A stretch of 64,000 nt of DNA, from NCBI GenBank assembly GCA_029945375.1, contig CM057065.1:2170001-2234000 (forward strand), given 5' to 3'. Positions within the stretch are counted from its first letter, which is position 1; each line of letters begins with the position of its first letter. Shown here one piece after another: positions 57,788-64,000 of the stretch. Position numbers and translations under genes: made by a program. The notes under the pieces were generated by a model that saw only the letters and a list, made by a program, of their open reading frames with translations, made no database searches and had not been told where the DNA came from. This DNA is from Agaricus subrufescens. Taxonomy: Eukaryota; Basidiomycota; Agaricomycetes; Agaricales; Agaricaceae.

Positions 57788-60741
57788 ATGTTCAAGAAGA
57801 AAGTGCATCTCAAGATCAACAAAGGCGCGAAGGGGACAACAGAACCAGCTGAAAGGCTTTTACCAGGGCAAACCTCGAAATCAGAGTCTCGTACGTATTT
57901 CGCCTTTGACAATCCCTTTTCTGGCTCTCAACATGAACAGACCTCGCATACCTTCAACGAAGGAGTATCGACGGCATAGGCTTGGATGCGCCCAGCAGTA
58001 CCCCCTTTCCGAACAGATGCCTACCCAACACACGCCAGGCTCTGAGGACAAAGCTCACGAGCTGGCTGGACAACTCTCAACGAAATGGGCTTTACTGCGT
58101 GACAGGCCCAGTCTGCGTTGGTAAAACGGCGATTGCCAAATCTATTGCTGACCATTGCCAAGAAACCAATAAGCTTGGAGCTGCCTTATTCTGTAACCGG
58201 GATAATCGGCACGATGATGCGACGGGCATTATCATTTCCCTTGCCTACCAACTATCTCTCTACAGCCGACAATTCTATCAGGCCGTTTCTGAATCGTTGT
58301 CCAAGAACCCCCGGATTTTCGAAAGTGATCTAGCGACACAGTTCTTGCACCTCATCGCTATACCATCCAAAGCGTTCAAGAAATTAATTTCCTTTGGGAG
58401 CATAAAGGCTCCTGTGATTATTTTGGATGGACTTGATCACTGCCGGGACCGTTCTGTGCAGATACTTCTCGACCTCGTCGACAGTAGTATCCACAGTCAG
58501 AAAGACAAATCTCCCTTCAAATGGCTCGTTTTCTGTCGTTCAGTGCCGCAATGGAGGAGAATATATTTGAAACAAGGCAATCAACACGAGAGGCTACTCA
58601 TTGACGATGCAGAGGCTGTCAGAGACGTCGAAGCCATAGTCAATGACGGTTTTCGTGATATGCGCAGACGGTTTCCCGAAGTACCCTACGACGAGCTTTG
58701 GCCACCGAGGCATCAACAAACGTTGATAGCAAAGGCAGCCTCTGGTTTCTACATGTATGCCCAATGCATCATCCAATTTATCGGAGATGAAGGTAGTCGA
58801 GATCCAGTTTCTCGACTAAGAGATTGCATTGACTTTCTTGATAACCCGCTTTGGCCTCGGGAAAATAACCCCCTTTCATCACTCCTTTCCATCTACCAAC
58901 GTATCCTTTCCGATGCCGAACTCGACAGTCTTCCGAACACTATGCAGGTGCTCGAATTCTGCGCGTACTCTGTAGGCCACGAGCAATCAAGCGCGTTGAT
59001 GTTGGCCCAATCTCTGAATATGCAACTCCCCACCTTGTACGAGAGGCTAGACGTCCTATATCCAGTATTTGCTTCGGCACCTTTTGATGCGCCTGCAGCA
59101 TCGATACACTTCTTCCATTCTTCCTTTGTCGACTTCCTCAAGTATCGTGTCAATCCTGCGAAAGTGCCACTGATAGGGTTAGATGGTCCAATTTCATCCG
59201 ATGATGAAAGCGACGACCTGAGTAAGCGCTTACTTTTGACTAATATATACATCATCTGAATTTCCTTTCCAGCCCTCCTCATCTTGTCACCTGCTGTCAT
59301 GAAAGGCTCTGAAATCGACTCCTCTGCCCGTCATCCCCTTCCGAAATGCCATCGAGGCACGAGGAAACTCATGAGGGAAAGGATATCAACGTGGCTTAGT
59401 GACATGAATCGTGAGGAACTCGTATTGTGGATTACAGGCTCAGTAGGGGCAGGAAAAACAACGGTCGCTCAGAATGTTGCGGAACACTGTCAAGACACTG
59501 GCTGCCTCGGTGTCGCTGTATTCTTATCTTCGGTGATTGATGGCGACATTGACGCATGGAAGCTTGTTCCTACTCTATCCTATCAACTTGCCCGTCAGTA
59601 TCCTGCCTACAAGAACCTCGTCAATGAATATTTGATGGATGATCCGCATATTTTGGAGAAAAACGTCCGCTCCCAGTTCAACAATCTTATCACGCAACCG
59701 TTGGAGGCACTACAGAAGGAACAACAATTCTACAGCGCGGCAAATCCCCTGGTCATCGTCCTAGACGGATTCGATCAATATGCCAGTAAAGGCGCACAGA
59801 CAGAGTTCATTAGTCTGATCGCGGAATTCATCCAGCGATCCAGCGCCTCTACCGGCCTCCTGTGGATTATATCTTGTCGTTCAGAACCGCATTTGATGAA
59901 AATGATGCAAAAGATGACAAGTGCTTGTATAGCCAAACACGAGGAGGTAGCTATAAGTGGCGCTGAGGCTCAAGACGAGGTCGAACAAATGCTTCGGGAT
60001 GGGTTCTACGACATCCGTAGTCGATGGGATTATCGGTTTTCTCCGATGGAACAGTGGCCCAATGAGATTCATTGGCTCTATCTACGCGACAAGACGGACG
60101 GTTTCTTTATGTTTGCTTCTTGTATTCTGCGTTATGTTGCAGATGAAGATCAACAGGACCCACGAGCGATGTTGGCATTGGCGTTACGTCTGGTTCAAGA
60201 TGCGTTGATGCCTCATTCTTTGCACCCTTTCCGTAACCTCGACACACTTTACGAACAAGTTGTGGTCAATGCTGAACTCCAGGATAACCCAGTGGGTATT
60301 GGCATCCTGAATTTATGTGTCCATCACGGTGCGAGGGGGATTACGATTCAGAACATCTTGGATGTTCTTCACATCGACCGACAGATATTTAATGAAGCTC
60401 TGGATGGATTACATTCGGTGATGAAGATACCACTCTTCGGAAGTAATCACGAACGTGTCGAGTTTTATCATCCTTCGTTTGCTGATTTTTTGAAAGACCC
60501 GCAACGGTCGGGTGCGATTGCGTATCAAATCATGGGGGAACAGGATATGTCTGCAGCTTCATCGGAGCGACCACCACCGGTACCTGCTAGACCTTATTCG
60601 ACTAGTTCTCATGCGTCTAGTTCTCATGCTTCTAGTTCTCGTGCGTCTGGTTCTATGGCTGGTCCTTCAAACCCTTTTGGTTCTATGTCGGATGTCAAGG
60701 AGACACCGAAACGTAAAAAACTTGTTGCATATGTTGATTAA
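57788..60741 (+). CDS. STAND NTPase with two tandem NACHT-type modules (NLR-like)
   Basis: Three exons (57788-57890, 57941-59221, 59273-60741) joined by introns with good gtacgt/aacag and gtaagc/ttccag sites, phase 1 both times, encode about 950 residues. The short head MFKKKVHLKINKGAKG has no effector domain I recognise. Module 1: LAYLQRRSIDGIGL, Walker A GPVCVGKTAIAKS, Walker B APVIILDGLDHC, WLVFCRS. Module 2: LPKCHRGTRKLMRERISTWL, Walker A GSVGAGKTTVAQN, Walker B LVIVLDGFDQY, WIISCRSEPHL. Each is followed by a helical region ending in a similar block (FFHSSFVDFLKY; FYHPSFADFLKD). The tail is low complexity: PPPVPARP, an 18-nt coding minisatellite (SSHAS repeats, 60598-60660), NPF, and basic KRKKL. 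No WD40, ankyrin or TPR repeats follow, so it is not a canonical fungal NLR. Fungal relatives act in non-self recognition or programmed cell death; here the role is inferred. Confidence 0.85.
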
Positions 60742-61027
60742 TGATTGTGATAAAAAGACATTTGTACATATACCCCCTTTTTTGAAGTATAATTATGCGA
60801 TAAATATTCTTTGTGCCGGAATAAACCTGCTTCAATCACCTTACATCCAAGAGGATAAATAAGACTTGTGTACTTGGAAGGTATATATGATCAAAAAGTT
60901 ACAGTCGTTTTTTTGAATTACAAAAAGAGATTGTGTCATAACAGACAGAACCATTAAAATCGTAGTACACTTTTCATCAAGGGATCCAGGGGAGGCTTTC
61001 AACCACCGAGCAGACAGACGGTTATCA
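60742..61027. other. Intergenic between convergent NACHT and CLF1 genes
   Basis: Shared 3' flanks of 286 bp; A/T-rich, no further feature. Confidence 0.4.
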
Positions 61028-63837
61028 CTATTCATCCTCGTCATCGTCAGCAGCACGTGAACTAGCAGCATCACTTTCATCTTCATCTTCATCCACATCC
61101 ATATTCTGCAGTTGCGTAGCCGAGGACGAAACAAACCCAGCTAACGCGCTACGTGCACCACCAGCACCAACACCAGCACCAGCACCACCAGCTTTAGCTT
61201 TCCAAGCATGAGCCATTTGTAAGAATTTGAATGATGTAGGGTTAGCCTCTCGTTCATCGTCCGCAAATACAAGATCCCAATCTTCGACGGTTTGACCCGT
61301 TTCTTGATCGACGTGACGACGTTTACTGACGATAGGCATCATTGCTTGAACTTTAGCTACATCTTCCGGTGTACCGTGGCTTTCTTCGAATGACTTCCAT
61401 GTTTCGAGAAGAGCGACTCGCTATAAAAAGTAGAATTAATGAGAATTTAAGTATTAGTAATGATTAGGGTTGTTTGTGACTTACTTCACTCTTGAGACCT
61501 CTGCCCTTGAGATCTTTGTAACCCCTCTCAAATACCTGCCTAGCAATGGTGGTATCACCGGGAGCCATCTTAACCTCCTGTTCTTCTTCTTCATCCTGTT
61601 CTTCGTCCTCCTCCCTCTCGGCTCTCGGAACAGGAATGGCTTCCCCTTCAAACAAAGCATACGATATCCAAACCTTGACATGTCCACTCTGCTGCACCAA
61701 TGTCTCATAAAGTTCCCGAGCACCCTCACGTTCGCCTTCATCAATTTCAAAATCAATGTAAGCTTTCCATAGTAATTCTGGCATTGAGAGTGGGGATTGA
61801 GAGATGCCGAGTTTGAATATGGCGCGGGTACGTGCGAAGTCTTGGAGCTGTGCCTCAAGTTCGGCATATTTGATCCAGGCTGAAGAGTTTGAAGGATCGA
61901 ACTATGGAAGTTATCGAACGTTGGACATGGGCAAGTGATGCTATGATGTACAAGCGTACGTACCTCGAGATATTTTTGATACAGCTGCCTGACCCGATCG
62001 AACTCTCGAAGCTAGAAGAGTGAGTATTAGGTCCATCCAAAGAGGACGAGAAAGTTCATCAAGCTACATACCTCCACTTCTAGATCAATGTATCCTCTGA
62101 AGAGGGCTTCTTTAGGACACATGCCTATAGCGGCTCCTAGGATTTTCCGTGCGGCTGGTAGATCGAGTCTCCGGATTTCGAACTTGGCGAACATGACCCA
62201 TAGTTTGGCAAAAGTGAATTGTTTATGAGGTACCAGCTTGATGGCCGTTTGGTATATCTGTCGGGCACGGTCATAGTCCTATATACATTCAGCATCGATT
62301 TCCGAGAATAAAGTAATGGCTTCATACCCTGCTTTCAATTTCTTCAAACAGGGCGTAATCGAGCCATAGGAAGATATATCGTCTCCAGTGACGTTTCTCG
62401 TTCCCTGGGGGCACCTGAGCTACTGCCCGCTCGTATACTTCTCGTATACGACCAGTAGCTGCATCTAATTCTTCTGTGGTTGCGCCTTCCTCTCTGAGAT
62501 CTTTCAATGCTCCTTCTTCCAGCCGGGCGTAGTCAAACCAGACATCGTAGTTACGGCTATCGTGGGTGACTTCTTCCTCATACTGTATTCGACGCTTGCC
62601 AATGACCGTACTCTCAAGTGTGGTACGCGTGCCATGTTGCTTTTCAAACTTGGTGTACGAGGCATATAGGCCAGAAGACTTTGATCTCGGTATACGCTCG
62701 AGGGCGAACTAAAGTCTGATCAGTATCTAAGGACGGCTGTAGAAGCGTTAGTTTACCTTGTAGATTACGCGCGCACGCTCGTATTCCTTTTGACGCGTCT
62801 CCATTTTGGCAAAGGCGCCAAACACAGCCTGCGCCTTCTCTACCTGCTCTTCGTCGTCTCCGAAAAACTCCAGAGCTGTCTGGAAAACCTCACGGGCCTT
62901 ATTCACCTTTCCCCTCTCCTCTTCAAATTTAGCCCATTTCACCCATACTCGGGGGTCTGGCCGAACGCCAACCCATCTTTCGTATATCGCGCTGGCCCGA
63001 TCCAGTTCTTCGTACCGCTCTTCCATTTTGATATAGGCTTGCCAGGCCTTATCCTCTGGTTCCCATTGCATCCAACGTTCGAACACTTGTCGAGCTCCCG
63101 GTACATTCTCCAATAGCTCTTCGAGGTAGACATATTTGTACCAGAGTTGGTTTACACGAGGTAGGAGAGTGACGGCTCTATCGAAGAGGTTGCGCGCGTG
63201 TTGAACATTTCGGGATTTTAGTTCCATTTCAGTATATGAAAACCATAGTTGGATGCTTCGAGGATCGACATCGAGAGCACGTTCGAAGACGGATCGTGAG
63301 CGGGCATAGGCATTTTGGCTGGCCTATATATGGGAGATAGACTTAGTTTGCAAGTTGCTTGTATGAAAGATGGAAATGTCGAACCTCCCAGTTAGCATAC
63401 TGCAGCCATTCTCGTCTGTAACATAGAATGAGCATTGGCATAAATGAGAGGTGTTTGACATACATATTTCCTCTTGTTCTTCGAATGCGTTCTTCGAACT
63501 CCTTCCGTTTCCGACCTTGGAATTCACTGAGCTCTTCGAAGTCCTCTACTCGTTGTTTTGGTGCCCGAAATGTCGGTTCCTGCCGCTCTTGCGCCTGTAA
63601 AGAATAAAATTAGAAAACTGTGTGCTACTCTTACTGGCAAACTGCTGCTCACCTCACGCAAGATCTGCTCGGCGGTGATCTAGTATAATTCAAGTACTAA
63701 GTGATGTACAATGTTTTGGGATCCAAAATCCTCACCTGGACCGCGGCCGGTGCGCGGTTTTTTACTCTGCAGCATGGTCAGACATATTCTGCAGCTGAAA
63801 TGACAAGGCCGTACCTGGGTGCTCTGCCGTCCTGCAT
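61028..63837 (-). CDS. CLF1: Pre-mRNA-splicing factor CLF1 (crooked-neck-like, HAT repeats)
   Basis: Scaffold of the Prp19/NineTeen complex needed for spliceosome activation; nuclear. The first exon (63815-63837) encodes MQDGRAP and joins across a 48-bp intron to [11 protein letters not shown], then [17 protein letters not shown], the conserved CLF1 start. The ATG at 63775 is in the wrong frame for this and is rejected as start. HAT (half-a-TPR) repeats fill most of the protein: [80 protein letters not shown], and further ones through [19 protein letters not shown] and [19 protein letters not shown]. The C-terminus has an acidic [13 protein letters not shown] insertion, then [20 protein letters not shown], an Ala/Gly-rich stretch and the acidic end DDDEDE. 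Length and order match the family. Confidence 0.95.
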
Positions 63838-64000
63838 GGTCGCTGTGTTCTGTTAAGTCATACGTGCAAATATGTGGATATTGTTTGTTTCGGAGGACCC
63901 GGCCAAACAACGCGCTCGGTCATGTGTCGGCTGGCTATTATTAGTTGAATGGTTCATTCACTTGTATTCCTCGATGCACAAGAGGTCCTCATCCAGGGCT
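63838..64000. other. Upstream flank of CLF1
   Basis: Promoter side of CLF1, cut by the window edge; no other feature seen. Confidence 0.4.

Noticed and set aside
59284..60741. Second NACHT frame as an independent gene
   Set aside because: No leader or ATG before its conserved start; a good intron joins it in phase to the first module.
63690..63775. CLF1 start at the ATG at 63775
   Set aside because: That frame does not lead into the conserved [10 protein letters not shown] block; the splice from 63815 does.

Overview
The window looks like a euchromatic segment of an Agaricomycete (mushroom-type basidiomycete) nuclear genome. The evidence is densely intron-split genes with short introns of about 45-80 bp (GT donors, AG acceptors), spliceosome and ER genes of fungal type, a CE5 secreted esterase, an Agaricomycete-type 7TM protein and a NACHT-type STAND NTPase. 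No bacterial, organellar or viral gene blocks were seen. All splice models were read by eye from reading frame, splice sites and family motifs, so exon edges are predictions.

Layout. 1-10 kb: the C-terminal nine-tenths or so of UDP-glucose:glycoprotein glucosyltransferase (UGGT, ending RDEL), then two related BRI3-like small membrane proteins. 10-19 kb: a U2 snRNA gene (minus) with its own TATA box, an unrecognised minus-strand gene, RAD6 (E2 enzyme), an MFSD5-type transporter, a gene-poor stretch, and a CE5 cutinase/acetylxylan esterase. 19.7-34 kb: an Agaricomycete-type 7TM protein, a gene-poor stretch, then three minus-strand genes: TPS2 (trehalose-6-phosphate phosphatase), a three-RRM protein with an RD/RS head, and a Zn2Cys6 regulator. 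The regulator is divergent from an F-box gene (34.5-35.5 kb). 35.5-45.4 kb: repeat-bearing intergenic DNA, a Kre9/Knh1-like secreted protein, protein-L-isoaspartate methyltransferase divergent from an auxin-efflux-carrier-family transporter, and a perilipin-like lipid-droplet protein. 45.4-64 kb: a 3.3-kb intergenic stretch with a foldback/MITE-like element, MAM33/p32, a candidate eIF4E-binding protein, ITPase (HAM1), an ALDH3 fatty aldehyde dehydrogenase, a single gene carrying two NACHT modules, and the splicing factor CLF1.

The genes do not form a metabolic cluster. Most are conserved housekeeping functions: ER quality control, splicing (U2 and CLF1), ubiquitination, trehalose, lipid handling, and nucleotide or protein repair. 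Lineage-variable genes (CE5, 7TM, NACHT, F-box, Kre9-like) lie beside gene-poor repeat-bearing gaps. The observations most worth following are the double-NACHT protein at 57.8-60.7 kb, the candidate eIF4E-binding protein at 50.4-51.0 kb, the paired BRI3-like genes with PPxY motifs, the ATG-only first coding exon of RAD6, the MITE-like element at 46.3 kb, and an 11-bp motif shared upstream of three genes.
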